From: Chondrus crispus | Lineage: Eukaryota > Rhodophyta > Florideophyceae > Gigartinales > Gigartinaceae | Length of the DNA: 64,000 nt | NCBI RefSeq assembly: GCF_000350225.1 | Contig: NW_005178479.1 | Coordinates: 341,819-405,818, forward strand | Reading direction: 5' to 3' | Shown here: in pieces, positions 40,331-50,600 of the stretch | How the letters are laid out: each line of letters begins with the position of its first letter | Position numbering within the stretch: position 1 is the stretch's first letter | Made by a program: the position numbers and the translations under genes | The notes under the pieces: generated by a model | Told to the model about the DNA's origin: nothing | Database searches by the model: none | What the model saw: only the letters and a program-made list of their open reading frames with translations

Positions 40331-42926
40331 CTATGGCGGCGCTTCTTGGATCATCGACACGTCGTTTCCACCATCTCCAATAGCCAAAGTCATCGCTTTT
40401 CTCTTTTCCGGCACTAATCGTACCACTAGTGCCTTCTGTAGCGGCGTCACACGACAGCAGATCACAACCTTCGTATGATCGGACAACGCCATGAATACAT
40501 CTGAATGATCCTCAATCGCGTAGTGCAGAGAAGCCCCGTCAATGATCACACCAACCTCTTTTTCTTCCACTTTTTCTTCTGACGCATGGACAGCCGACGA
40601 GGCAACTCAGCTATTGCGCTGAAGCTCGTCCGTCGCTGTGGAGTTTGTGCATCCAACACATGACGGTCGAGAGTGTCATTAAGTTGTCTTTGCACCTCCG
40701 CGGATGAGCTTCCTGCAATATGCACCACTTCCATGTTCCTCTCAAGCAATCGCTGAATATCCAATGTTTTGAGCCGTTTCTCTCTTGTCACCAGTCCACA
40801 CCCACAGTTTAATCCCTGCTTCGCGCAGAAACTTGATCGTCTCGGGCACTTTGTCTTGCAATTTATCCTCTACAGCAGTCGTGGCGACATACATCAAATC
40901 CTCCTCGAGTTCAGCGCTATTCTTTGAATTCTTCCCTTCCCTGTCCTCTAAAGAATTTTGCGCCTCTTGGAACCGTTCAAACCAAGTTTGGAAGTCCTTC
41001 TCCTCCAACTCTTTCATTGCAAACACAAGTGTTCGTAGACCTTCCTTCGCAAACTCGTCAATATGGTTCTGAATCAATTCTATGTTCGCGTCTTTGTTTA
41101 GCAACTTCAGCATGATCGTATCAGCACCTTTGGTGAACATTTTAATTTTCCCGTCAGGACACCTGAAAATCATGCTCATTCTCTTGCGGTCTGAATTGAA
41201 CTCCAGTTCCGCCAAAGTCGTGTAAGTTTCTTTCGTTCCAAAGCGATCAATAACGAGTGTGTCAAGGGTTCGCGCCATAAAAGTGATCCCGTATTCTCTC
41301 GCCGATGTAACTAATGCAACCTCATCCGGACTCTGACCTTGATATTCTGGAAGTGCCTCTTCTGAGCTGTTTCCATCTAGCACAGCCGTCTTGTCCCCCA
41401 GATCCGGATTAGTGCGTTTTTTACTCTTCTTTCTGCCCGAGTCTCCAGAGGAGTTGTCAGACTGCGTCTCATCCTTGGGTTCTGGCACGACGCTGTGACA
41501 GAGAGCCATTACTAGCAAAAGTTGCTTCACAGGCTCGACACCATCTTTGACAGCGCGATGCATGGCTCTTTTCTTCTTGAGAATATTGTACAACTGTCCG
41601 CCAGCCGAGCACGCGATGTAATGCATTATGTTCTCTGTGAGCGTGCCCGTTTTGTCGCTGAGGACGTGTTCGACCTCGCCGAGCATTTCATTCAGATTGG
41701 TCGCTCTTGCCAAGACCTTCTGCCGTCCAGTTCTCATGCGGAAATCAGCAGACATGAATAGTGCTTGGAGAACCTGAATAAATTCTAAGGTCACGAAAAG
41801 CGAAACCGGGATAAAGGTAGAAAACAAAATGAGAAACGTGCCCAGGCTTTGGGAAGTGACTTTGCCACCAGATTTCAAAGAATTCTCCCCCATGTACCAC
41901 TGCCCGGCACCATCCCTGTTTTGTAAGACTCCAGCGACAATTGCGCCTGTGATGACGAGGGTAGCGAGGGCAATAAACAACATAAGGACGACCCAGTTAA
42001 GTTTGCGCTCAACCGAACCCATTTTGCTTGGGGGGTTGCGCATGTTTAGTGCAACTTTAGTACCAAATCCAGTATACACAGCAATACCATAAATGCATTC
42101 TGAGTTTCTCGAGATGCTTCCTCTGAGCAGCAGCGACGACGGGCCGAGCGGGACGGGGCCCTCGCCGCTGAGTTCAATGGAGGCTTCAAACTCGTGCAGA
42201 GCAGTGGAAGGCCTTTGAGCTCTGATCTTGCCCTTGACGGCAGGAAGCTGAGAAGGATGTTCGATTTCAGCGGTAGCTGAGGCGACGATGACGCGCTTTA
42301 GATTGGACTCACCATCCAAGTTTGCTGTAGACACATAGGCAATAACGCCTTCTAAAGCGGAATGCAAGAGGACGAGTTCGCACGGAAAAACCTCTCCTTT
42401 GCGCACGAGAACGATGTCACCAACGGCAACGTCTCTTGAAGCGACAGTGCGATGCAAGTCAGGCTCCAGATGGGCGGCCTGCAGCGTATGGGCAGTCTTT
42501 GATGTGACCAAGGAGAGCTGCTTCTTCGTCTGGATACTTTCCGCGACGCGGGCCATGATAAGCCTTTCCTCGCTGTTTTGGCGACGACCATCGTTTGCGC
42601 ACTTGATGTCCTCGAAGATGTCTCTCGCAAAACCGAAGCCGACAACGACGAAAAGGGGGAGGACGCTTGCAAATGGGTGCTTGGGGAGATGTTAGGAATG
42701 AAGGAGATAACGGCAATGACAAGGAAGTAGAAATTGGAGACGCGTTTGAATTGTTCGTAGAGGGGATGGTGAGGCGCAAAAGGGACGGGAAGGGGTCTTT
42801 CGATATCATGGGAGACTCCGAGGCGAGGATGGATGCCATGAAAGAGCGGTGGTAAAGAGAAGGGAAAGCCAATAGCGGGTGGGGATGGAGACAAGGAAAC
42901 AGGAGGTGATGAAGATGAGGGCAGGA
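40331..42926 (-). pseudogene. P4-type ATPase (phospholipid flippase), frameshifted
   Basis: Readable blocks in order: HHPLYEQFKRVSNFYFLVIA (first membrane region, around 42700-42760), KHPFASVLPLF, the TGES-like loop STANLDGESNLKR, the phosphorylation site DKTGTLTEN (Asp acceptor; QN is usual), the nucleotide-binding region, TGDKRETAQNIGYSA and [13 protein letters not shown] (A is usual for the second G). Such pumps move aminophospholipids to the cytosolic leaflet. The frame shifts near 42685, 40755 and 40565, the last two restoring the original frame. A stop follows IQEA at 40331, so the last membrane helices are missing. A DIRS-like element sits at its 5' side. It is either a recent pseudogene or a gene with sequence errors. 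Confidence 0.85.
42677..42926. repeat. 250-bp flippase segment, left copy of a direct duplication
   Basis: Nearly identical to 48869-49118, same orientation. It ends exactly where the inverted repeat of the DIRS-like element begins (42927). The segment covers the flippase N-terminal coding part. Confidence 0.92.
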
Positions 42927-43103
42927 TGCTAATTCTATGAATATTTTTCTGATGAGCAGGGAGGTGCGCCTCATGCTCCGTGGCAGGACCCAGTGGAGGC
43001 CTCAATTGGACCCCAGCCTATGAGGGCCATTTGCAGGGGTTTCGGGACACCAAGAAGACTATTTAGACAAGTTGTCCCGCTGCCCCGATGCCTTTTTGCC
43101 TCC
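42927..43103 (+). repeat. Left inverted terminal repeat of the DIRS-like element
   Basis: 177 bp, reverse complement of 48548-48724 with only a few mismatches. It begins TGCTAATTCTATG. Confidence 0.93.
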
Positions 43104-44380
43104 TGGTAGAGATCCTTGTTTGCCATAGCACCAGCGGCGCGGTAATATTTTAACAAATAAAATAACCCATCGCCAAAAGGCAGTAGACCACGGATACTGT
43201 CATCAGCATAATTCCGCGGACTATGTCCATGGCGACCCTGCCGCGATCCCCCCTTCCTGCAACATACGACGGACAGCAACTTCGAAAAGTAAAAGACGGC
43301 GGGCGGTAGAGGGGGGATAGTGACGCTGAGGAGGAGGGCTCTTCCAGTCTGGAGATAAGTCTTGGGATTCTTCGGGTCCGACCACCGCCCCCGGCGGATG
43401 ATATCGTCTATAGGCCTCCCATGCAGAGAATCGTGTGTTGCTCCACCATGCCTGAGGCTATGGAGGGTGAAGCCTTGGGCATCCAACCGTAACCACTGCA
43501 ACGCACGATGAAACGTTTTCTGGAGGGTCTCATACCGTAGAGGGAAAATTTGACCTTCGATACCGACTTCTGAACGGCGAGCGGCGACGTAACTTGGGAG
43601 AATTTGGAGCATGTACGGATCGGAAATCCGGACGAACTGATTCGGAACGGTCTTAGTCTCAACGAGTCGTAATCCTGCCAGTGTAGGGAGATCCCAGTGC
43701 GTGAGCCGAGCATCGCCAGGAAGCGCAATATCTTGGACGGTGAGATTGAGTAGCTCGTTTGCACGGAAGTAGCAAGTAAATTGTAGACGAAACGCGACAT
43801 TGTAAACCGAGAGACGACGCTTTTCGCATTCACATGCGATCCCATTAAGGATGTCGTACGAAAGAGGTGGTGGGGACTTCCGGGGGACTACACGATCTCA
43901 GCCACGAAGCGCCAAGCGACAGCCGATAAGCTTCTTACGGTGGGCGGGCACAACCAATTCGTAACCGAATACCGCATGGACCATCCGATTCTTGGCACCC
44001 CGGGACGGGTCGTCCTGATAAGTCCACACTGAAAAGTGTTGTGCATCATCTACATCGTAAGCCGAGGACGTGCACAACGCCCTCTCGCGGCAGAAGGCGG
44101 CGAAGCGAAGCACACCAGCACGATAAACCTGGAACGTTTTAGGAGCGACCGCATAGCTCTGTAGAACAGAGCATGCGTCAAGGGCGATCTCGATTTGCTC
44201 GGCGAGAGGCGTTGCGCGGAGCGTAACGACGGGACGCGGCATCGGCGAGTTGGTAGTCAGTGGGGACCCAGTGTAAAAGCAGCTCAACGTCGGCGAGTGA
44301 AGAGTAAGCAGCAAGCTTGCGGCACGGGCGGTTAAGGCGGCGGGAGGGGCTTCGCCCTTTGGCGAGAGCACCAAGGACAA
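42971..44380 (-). pseudogene. Tyrosine recombinase of the DIRS-like element
   Basis: One frame from 44380 has an N-terminal SAM-like region (APKTFQVYRAGVLRFAAFC) and the first catalytic Arg (FRANELLNLTVQDI). The HxxR box (TLHSLRHGGATHDSLHG) follows, then GRW and the nucleophile Tyr (NPKTYLQTGRALL). These replace the DDE integrase of LTR elements and would insert a circular cDNA by site-specific recombination. An in-frame TGA at 43898-43900 splits it into a 160-residue N-part and the catalytic part. The long tail after the Tyr, ending at 42971, runs through the repeats. Confidence 0.85.
43111..43244 (+). repeat. 134-bp direct repeat, inner copy
   Basis: Repeats 48734-48867 in the same orientation with about two differences. 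It lies 7 bp inside the left inverted repeat. In DIRS elements an internal region complementary to the ends helps circularise the cDNA. Here the internal copy is direct, not inverted. Confidence 0.92.
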
Positions 44381-46375
44381 CGAGACTATCTAAATATACC
44401 AGGACGCGCGATCTCCGAGTGACAGATGATATATCCATGTGACCGACAGCAAGTATTAAAGCTTCAATTTCCAGGACATTGATATGATAGGTGTGCGCAG
44501 CGGCCCTCCATCGATGGATAATTGCAGTCTTCCACTGTAAAGAGGACCACTTTATCATAACGGGAAGGCCCGCGGCCCAAGCTGCGGAGAGCCGTTCAGA
44601 AGCTGTATCATAATCTGTATTATCCTATTCAGCGCGGACGTTTTCGGAGGTGAGGTCGAGTCGTTCGGCGAGTTCGTAATGGTAATATCGATTTCGGCGA
44701 GTGCGGAAGCTATGGCGTCTTTGTCGGAGATGTCGGAGGCTCCCAAAGGTAACTGCTCCCTACCTGTAGCTGGGACATTGTAAGTCAACGGCTCACTAAC
44801 ATCCGGCAGCATATCGGGGAACGCGTACCATCCCGTGAGGACGCGGGCGTCTCGGAACAGGGCAACCAAATCTTGACCACATCCACCTTCATCCAGGTAC
44901 ACAACCCCGGCACCCCACGGCGAAGCATCTGTCGCGTAGATTCTAGTAGACCCGGAGCGCGTAAGGTCACGGAACACGACGGGAGCAAGACCGATCAGCG
45001 CCTGGAGTTCTGTGAGTTGAGGGACGTTCAGCAGTCGCGGGACGTGCGGGCGTTTAAGGGATGCGAGACAGTACAGTTCTGACAGCACGCTCAGAAAAGG
45101 GCGACGGAGTAGCAGCGGCTATACCCAGCGCCCTAGGAAGCGTTGCATTTCCCGAGGGGTGGCATGCCGGCTGCGTATTAAGGCGTCGGTAGACTGTAAA
45201 AGAGCGTTCATATGGTCCGACTGCGGTGTGACAAGTCCGGTACGGTGCACAGCAAGCCCAAGGCAGACAGTATGCGAACGCAGAGAGCTGGCGGGCTGGT
45301 ATTTTCCAGGGTGAACGGGCAGCCCACTTGCAACGAGAAGCTTCTTGATAGACTGATGACGGGTGTTGACAGCGTTCTCGGAGGTGCCAAGGACGGCTAA
45401 ATCGTCAATGTACGGCAGAAGAGTGGTGACGGAACTTTGTAGCGGTGAGGACAGGTAACTACCTCGGAGAAGCAACTCCTCGTCCTGAACGCCAGCGCGT
45501 CGGAGGATTTCCAAGTGTACGGCTTGGGCAAAACGTACGGCAAGGGACCAACCCATAGGAATGACTTTGAGTGCGGGATAGTAAAAGTCGGCTTCCAAAG
45601 TAGAGTCATAGGTCGGTCCCCAGATGCGAGGTAAGCCGAAGTAGCGCCATAACCAGCGGGGGGCTCTTAGACAGTTGTACATCTGACTGACATCGGAAGT
45701 GGACGTAAAAAGGGACTGAGACGAATCAAGATGAACTTCCCCGAGCATGTCTGGCGACGGGAGAACAACCGACGCCAGCTCTTGATTGAAATACAAATTC
45801 GAACGGCGACCGTCCCATATAACCCGTTGAGGTCCATTCGATTCTTGCGTCTTGGCAATCCCAAAGATACCGTTCTCTTGTACCCCAGATCCCGACGCCA
45901 ACATATGAATCATTCCTGCCGCGTACATACGGCGAAGGAGAGGGACGTAGTCCCCGTCCTTAACGTTGCAGAAAACGGGCAGACCCTTGAGCGCGTCCGA
46001 TGACGGCGCACACGCAGCAAGACAGTTCCCGTCCAATAGTAAGGACCGTTCATCCATGGGCAGAAGTTGCATGATATCTGCAGTGGCAGCCTCCCCGAGA
46101 GCTGGCAGCGCGGCACGCGCTGAAGTAAGCTTCTCGGCACGCGCACCTCTGCGAGCAACGTAATCGGGGAGGTGAGGAGGCTCGTCAGCTGCGGCAAGTG
46201 CGTCCCGAAGGCCCACGAAATCAGTAACGGCCTGAGACAGTACTTGCTTCGCAAGAGCGGGGACGGTGAAGTCCTTCGCGGAGCGATGCATAGTGCCGCT
46301 CCGTAGCCATTCGACGGAACACAACAGTTGGTCCAACACTTCGGGTGCTTGCGGACGAGTCGATTCCAAGGACAT
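44178..46375 (-). pseudogene. Reverse transcriptase and RNase H of the DIRS-like element
   Basis: RT blocks include TSTSDVSQMYNCLRAPRWLW and the active site PYIDDLAVLG, followed by a thumb region. TAG at 45119-45121 interrupts GRWV-PLLLRRP, where Trp is expected. RNase H then starts with IYATDASPWGAGVVYLDEG and shifts frame near 44560, continuing with HINVLEIEALILAVGH, VLVYLDSLVVLGAL and WVPTDYQLADAASRR. The N-terminal 100 residues before RT are of unknown role. Confidence 0.85.
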
Positions 46376-46757
46376 GTCGATGGCACGGTTGTAGTGTGAT
46401 GGCGTTTTTTTTAAAGTCTTTTTGCCACAATTTGTTGTTCACCTTGACACGATCGATGAAGAGGGAGGCTGAAACCCGAGATTGAAATACCCTGTTGTAA
46501 TGAAAATTACGCACAAAATGTAGTGACGTAGAGCAGGTAGCTGTTCCCAGGTATAGTATAGTTCAGCGAGCGCCAAGAGACAAACAAGTGAGCTCCAGCT
46601 CCGAGGGGAGGCGGGAGAGGGGATATGATAGGATAGATAGAACAAACAAATAGAAAGAAAAATAGAAAAATAAAGCAGAAAAGAAAAGGAGAAAGAAAGG
46701 AGCAGGGACACGGAAATGAGCAACAGCACGGGAGCAAGCAAGGAAAGCTCGCTTGCG

Positions 46758-48167
46758 CTACTTGGTGTCCGACTTTCTCGCGTCGGATTTTGACTTGCAG
46801 AGCAACTTGTACGCTGCAGCGCTACTTCCACCAAACGTCCCCAGAAACAACTCCGTCCCTTCCCACGCTTGCGGCCTCTTGTCGCGTTTGTAGTCTTCGG
46901 CTACACTGAAGAGGACGGTGAGGCGCCGGACAAGGCTCTCAAGTGCATCACTCCTCATGGCGAGGGCGGGATGAAGTGAGTCTATGGCAATAATAAGATG
47001 CTGTCCCATGCTGGTGATCTCGCTCTTGAGAGGACGATCACCAGATTCATCAGACAGCTTAGCCAGGGCCCGATTGACCCGATCCTGTAAGTCCCCACCG
47101 TTACGGGTCCAGTGCAATATTTGTGGACCAGTAACTCCCTCGTGAGGCGCGAAGGCGGAAGTGACGAGGCGGTCCTTGTGACTGTAATGCATATCATAAG
47201 CCGCCTTACACTCAGCAATGACCTCAGGCGAGTCAGGATCCCTGTGTTTTCCCATGAGGAGCTGGCGAATGACCAGCCGCTCCTGATTAAAAACCTCGAG
47301 ATAATCAATGAGCTCCTCTTTGGTCTTAATTTTCAGGCGGTATTGGGATACAGTGCGTGTAAATTCAAGCCCTGTGCTGAGGTGTGTCTGCCACGTACGA
47401 GAGAGGCGCGCAACAAGCGTGTCATATTCCTTGGTCTCATCTGCCGACAGGCCAGATGGGCGAATGAGAGGCTGTGCCAGGGTGTCACCCACAATCCCAC
47501 CCCCATCTTCACCGCACTCGGGATCTACTTCCACCTCGGAATCAATACCAGCCGCATGTTCTGCCAGGCGCAATCGGGAGGCCCGTGAGTCATCTCGAGC
47601 AGCCCCGGGAGGACCACGCACTCCGTGCTGCGACAAGTGACCTGCCTCGCGCTCGAGACGCTCCCCGCCGCCAGTGTCCGTCCGTCTCTCTGTACGTCCC
47701 ACAACCACATTGCCAACGTTTTGAACGGCAGATTGCGATGGAACGTCAAACGTAGGCCCTCGTTCGGCAGTGGGAATGGTCGAGTGTAGCTCCGATAGTA
47801 ATTGCCGTACCACACCCAGGGGAGCACCAGCAAACCGGGCCTCGGGAACACCCAAAATACGGCACATACCCAGACATTCCTCCATGCTTAGACGACGACA
47901 TGCTGACGCAACAAACTCCTTCTTGAAAGCAATGAGCCTTTCTGGAAGAGAGAAAAGAGCATAAAGTTCCCTGAATCCTGCGAACGTCCGGGGCCCGTAC
48001 CCAACCCGCCAAAGCTTAAGCAGCCCGTCTTGCAACTCAGACTCATCAGCAGCTTCAGACCAGAAGCTATCCACTCCTGCAATCTTGACGTTAGCGGAGT
48101 CCAAAGCTTGGCACAAGTTTCCTAACTCCACTTCCTTAGCACCGTGAATGTCGTCCTCCCAAGACAT
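46758..48167 (-). CDS. Gag-like protein of the DIRS-like element
   Basis: A 469-residue intact frame is the first gene of the element, upstream of RT. It has a helical N-terminal domain (LWRVGYGPRTFAGFRELYAL), a polar middle with acidic and Gly-rich stretches (about residues 150-240), and a helical C-terminal region (SRTWQTHLSTGLEFTRTVSQ). No zinc knuckle is visible. Position and length fit the Gag-like ORF of DIRS elements; the function is inferred. Confidence 0.6.
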   Translation of the reverse strand: MSWEDDIHGAKEVELGNLCQALDSANVKIAGVDSFWSEAADESELQDGLLKLWRVGYGPRTFAGFRELYALFSLPERLIAFKKEFVASACRRLSMEECLGMCRILGVPEARFAGAPLGVVRQLLSELHSTIPTAERGPTFDVPSQSAVQNVGNVVVGRTERRTDTGGGERLEREAGHLSQHGVRGPPGAARDDSRASRLRLAEHAAGIDSEVEVDPECGEDGGGIVGDTLAQPLIRPSGLSADETKEYDTLVARLSRTWQTHLSTGLEFTRTVSQYRLKIKTKEELIDYLEVFNQERLVIRQLLMGKHRDPDSPEVIAECKAAYDMHYSHKDRLVTSAFAPHEGVTGPQILHWTRNGGDLQDRVNRALAKLSDESGDRPLKSEITSMGQHLIIAIDSLHPALAMRSDALESLVRRLTVLFSVAEDYKRDKRPQAWEGTELFLGTFGGSSAAAYKLLCKSKSDARKSDTK

Positions 48168-48547
48168 TAACAGACCGACGGACTCTGCCCCTTCGAGGTC
48201 AGTCTCGCGACTTTCCTAAACGCTGGAAATTCGCTCGTTCCACGGAGATACATCGGTACTTCCCTTGCGGTAAGCATGACGTAACCACTTCACAAGACGC
48301 GAAATAGGGGGGTACTTGATCAGATGTCCACCCGGTCGGCAGAGGTCCAAAGCCCTCCTCCGCATCTCTGAGACGAGAGATCAGCAGAACTAATTCCCCC
48401 GGTACAGTACTGGCGCACCAAGGCTTTAGTACCTCACACCAGCTCGCAACATAAAGCTTCACGAGGAGAGTCCCCGGCGCTTCTGCGGTTAGAATGCTCT
48501 CCATTGCGTGGTATGTTGCGCTAAAAAGTAAACAAGGAACTCTAACG

Positions 48548-48724
48548 GGAGGCAAAAAGGCATCGGGGCAGCGGGACAACTTGTCTAAATAGTCTTCTTG
48601 GTGTCCGGAAACCCCTGCAAATGGCCCTCATAGGCTGGGGTCCAATTGAGGCCTCCACTGGGTCCTGCCACGGTGCATGAGGCGCACCTCCCCACTCGTC
48701 AGAAAAATATTCATAGAATTAGCA
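48548..48724 (-). repeat. Right inverted terminal repeat of the DIRS-like element
   Basis: 177 bp, inverted copy of 42927-43103. It ends GAATTAGCA and is followed by 9 bp and then the outer direct repeat. Confidence 0.93.
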
Positions 48725-48733
48725 TTCTGTCTC

Positions 48734-48867
48734 GATCCTTGTTTGCCATAGCACCAGCGGCGCGGTAATTTTTTAACAAATAAAATAACCCATCGCCAAA
48801 AGACAGTAGACCACGGATACTGTCATCAGCATAATTCCGCGGACTATGTCCATGGCGACCCTGCCGC
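48734..48867 (+). repeat. 134-bp direct repeat, outer copy
   Basis: Same sequence and orientation as 43111-43244, but outside the inverted repeat. One base later (48869) the duplicated flippase segment starts. Confidence 0.92.
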
Positions 48868-48868
48868 T

Positions 48869-49118
48869 GTGCTTGGGGAGATGTTAGGAATGAAGGAGAT
48901 AACAGCAATGACAAGGAAGTAGAAATTGTAGACGCGTTTGAATTGTTCGTAGAGGGGATGGTGAGGCGCAAAAGGGACGGGAAGGGGTCTTTCGATATCA
49001 TGGGAGACTCCGAGGCGAGGATGGATGCCATGAAAGAGCGGTGGTAGAGAGAAGGGAAAGCCAATAGCGGGCGGGGAAGGAGACAAGGAAACGGGAGGTG
49101 ATGAAGATGAGGGCAGGA
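48869..49118. repeat. 250-bp flippase segment, right copy of a direct duplication
   Basis: Nearly identical to 42677-42926, including the codons for HHPLYEQFKRV. It flanks the outer end of the DIRS-like element, so the element is bracketed by a 250-bp direct duplication of host gene sequence. Confidence 0.92.
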
Positions 49119-49542
49119 GACGATTTGCGCTTCATGCACGTTACGAAAACGCATTTCCCGAATATTTTCGTTTTTTCGTTGCAATCGCAAACGTGACATA
49201 CGTGTACCGAAATTTGTTTCGGGAAGCACAAAAAAATCATCTGCATAAACTAGAGAGTTTACGCACCCAGTTTGCGCGAATTGAAATTGCGCTTTTCAGA
49301 AATAGAATTACACAGCTGTGCCACGTTGCGGAAATTCTGTCCTGGCATGTGATTATTATTGCTCACATGTGACCAAATAGTGAAATCGTTTCTGTAACTC
49401 AGAACAAGCACAACGTATACACGTGGAGATGAAATGGCGGGAGTCGAGGTTTCGAGGCATAAAGTGTCAACCCGGACACCGAACGGGACAAACACTGCAC
49501 CACATCCCCTACCCAAACCAAAACGTCCTCTCTCTCCGCACC
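49119..49542. other. Upstream region of the Harbinger Myb-like gene
   Basis: AT-rich DNA with inverted motifs (GCATTTCCCGAA / TTTCGGGAA). From 49251 the sequence TAGAGAGTTTACGCA resembles the complement of 54575-54598, a possible transposon end. Confidence 0.35.
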
Positions 49543-50415
49543 ATGGCGCAAGTCAATTCCCCTTCCCCTTCCTCCAAGAAAGCGTCTCCTTCTCCCTTGT
49601 GTACCCCCTCTCCGCGCTCTCCATCCACTCCCCCTGTTGGCAATTCCAGTGATGACAGTGCGACGGGAAGCAACAGGAAGGCCAAACCTGGACGTCGCCC
49701 CACTTTCACCCCTGAAGATGATCTTATAATCGTCAGGGAGGTGAGTGCTATCAATGCACACGTCGCAAAGTATGGTGAGGTTCAGAGTAGCTTTGCACAG
49801 GCCGCCGAGCGAGCGAATCTCAACCCTAACCTATCAGCTAAGGTCACGTGCAAGTGCCTGCAAGACCGGTTCAAGAAGCTTATGGATGCGTTTGAGCGCA
49901 AGGACAACTCCGAGCGCCGCATGTCAGGGATTGGCGGTGAGGTGGGTGAGCTGGATGAGATTCTAGGTGGGATGCTTGAAGCGCAGAAGGACATCAAGAA
50001 GGCGAAGGAGTGCACCAAAGTGGCGAAGGAGGAAAAGGAAGAGCGCAAGCAGCAGATTGGGCGGGCCTTGGTTGCTAAGGCCTTGGCAAGGAGGAGTACA
50101 ACCGGAAGTGGAGATGAAAATGCGGATGGTGAGGAGGTTCTTTGTGTGACGGGAAAGGGGAGAGGAAAACGCAGAAAGATCGATTTACATGGAGGTGTGG
50201 GTCTCGTCAGCCTTGGCCAGTCTCTGAAGGAGGCTGACATGGCTCGCATTGACGTTGAGCGTGAACGCCTTGCGCTAGATCGCGAGCGCATGCAAATGGA
50301 GCGGATGGAGCGCGCAGAAGAGCGCGAGCAGAGGCGCGAGGACCGCGAGGCGCACGACAAACTCGAGATAGAAAAATTCTGCCTCATGATTGAGGCATTC
50401 GCCGGAAAGAAGTAG
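49543..50415 (+). CDS. Myb/SANT-like DNA-binding protein of a Harbinger transposon
   Basis: I chose ATG 49543 (context CACCATGG); the frame is open upstream but less favourable. The product is 290 residues. A Ser/Pro-rich N-terminus (1-45) is followed by a Myb/SANT-like region (RRPTFTPEDDLIIVREVSAI, then KCLQDRFKKLMDAFERKD) and a long charged coiled coil at the C-terminus (ERLALDRERMQMERMERAEE). In PIF/Harbinger elements such a protein binds the ends and brings the transposase to the nucleus. It is tail to tail with the transposase at 50582-51787. A polyadenylation-type AATAAA lies at about 50430. Confidence 0.7.
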   Translation: MAQVNSPSPSSKKASPSPLCTPSPRSPSTPPVGNSSDDSATGSNRKAKPGRRPTFTPEDDLIIVREVSAINAHVAKYGEVQSSFAQAAERANLNPNLSAKVTCKCLQDRFKKLMDAFERKDNSERRMSGIGGEVGELDEILGGMLEAQKDIKKAKECTKVAKEEKEERKQQIGRALVAKALARRSTTGSGDENADGEEVLCVTGKGRGKRRKIDLHGGVGLVSLGQSLKEADMARIDVERERLALDRERMQMERMERAEEREQRREDREAHDKLEIEKFCLMIEAFAGKK

Positions 50416-50504
50416 GTTTGCAGTAGCCGAATAAAGGTTCTTTTACTGATTACGGGAGTCTGTCGGCCATTCTCAGGCCTTTTTGAGCTTCAAATGTCGC
50501 TGGA

Positions 50505-50600
50505 GGCCCTGCCGGGGGCCCTTGGGCTTCTGGACGAAGTCCGCAGCTCGCCCTGTCGGGCGCGGACTTGGTCCGTTCTCCCTACGGGCCCCCGGCAGGG
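50505..50600. terminator. GC-rich hairpin between convergent Harbinger genes
   Basis: CCCTGCCGGGGGCCC near 50509-50523 and GGGCCCCCGGCAGGG near 50586-50600 are perfect complements. The right arm overlaps the last codons of the transposase (LPAGGP). It may separate the two convergent transcripts or be an insertion scar. Confidence 0.5.

Larger units (their letters stand above)
42927..48867 (-). mobile_element. DIRS-like tyrosine-recombinase retrotransposon
   Basis: Minus-strand genes encode a Gag-like protein (46758-48167), RT/RNase H (44178-46375) and a tyrosine recombinase (42971-44380) in place of an integrase. The ends are 177-bp inverted repeats (42927-43103 and 48548-48724). A 134-bp segment inside the left inverted repeat (43111-43244) is repeated directly outside the right one (48734-48867). 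No methyltransferase domain is seen. Stops in RT (45119-45121) and recombinase (43898-43900), and a frameshift in RNase H, make this copy defective. Confidence 0.88.
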
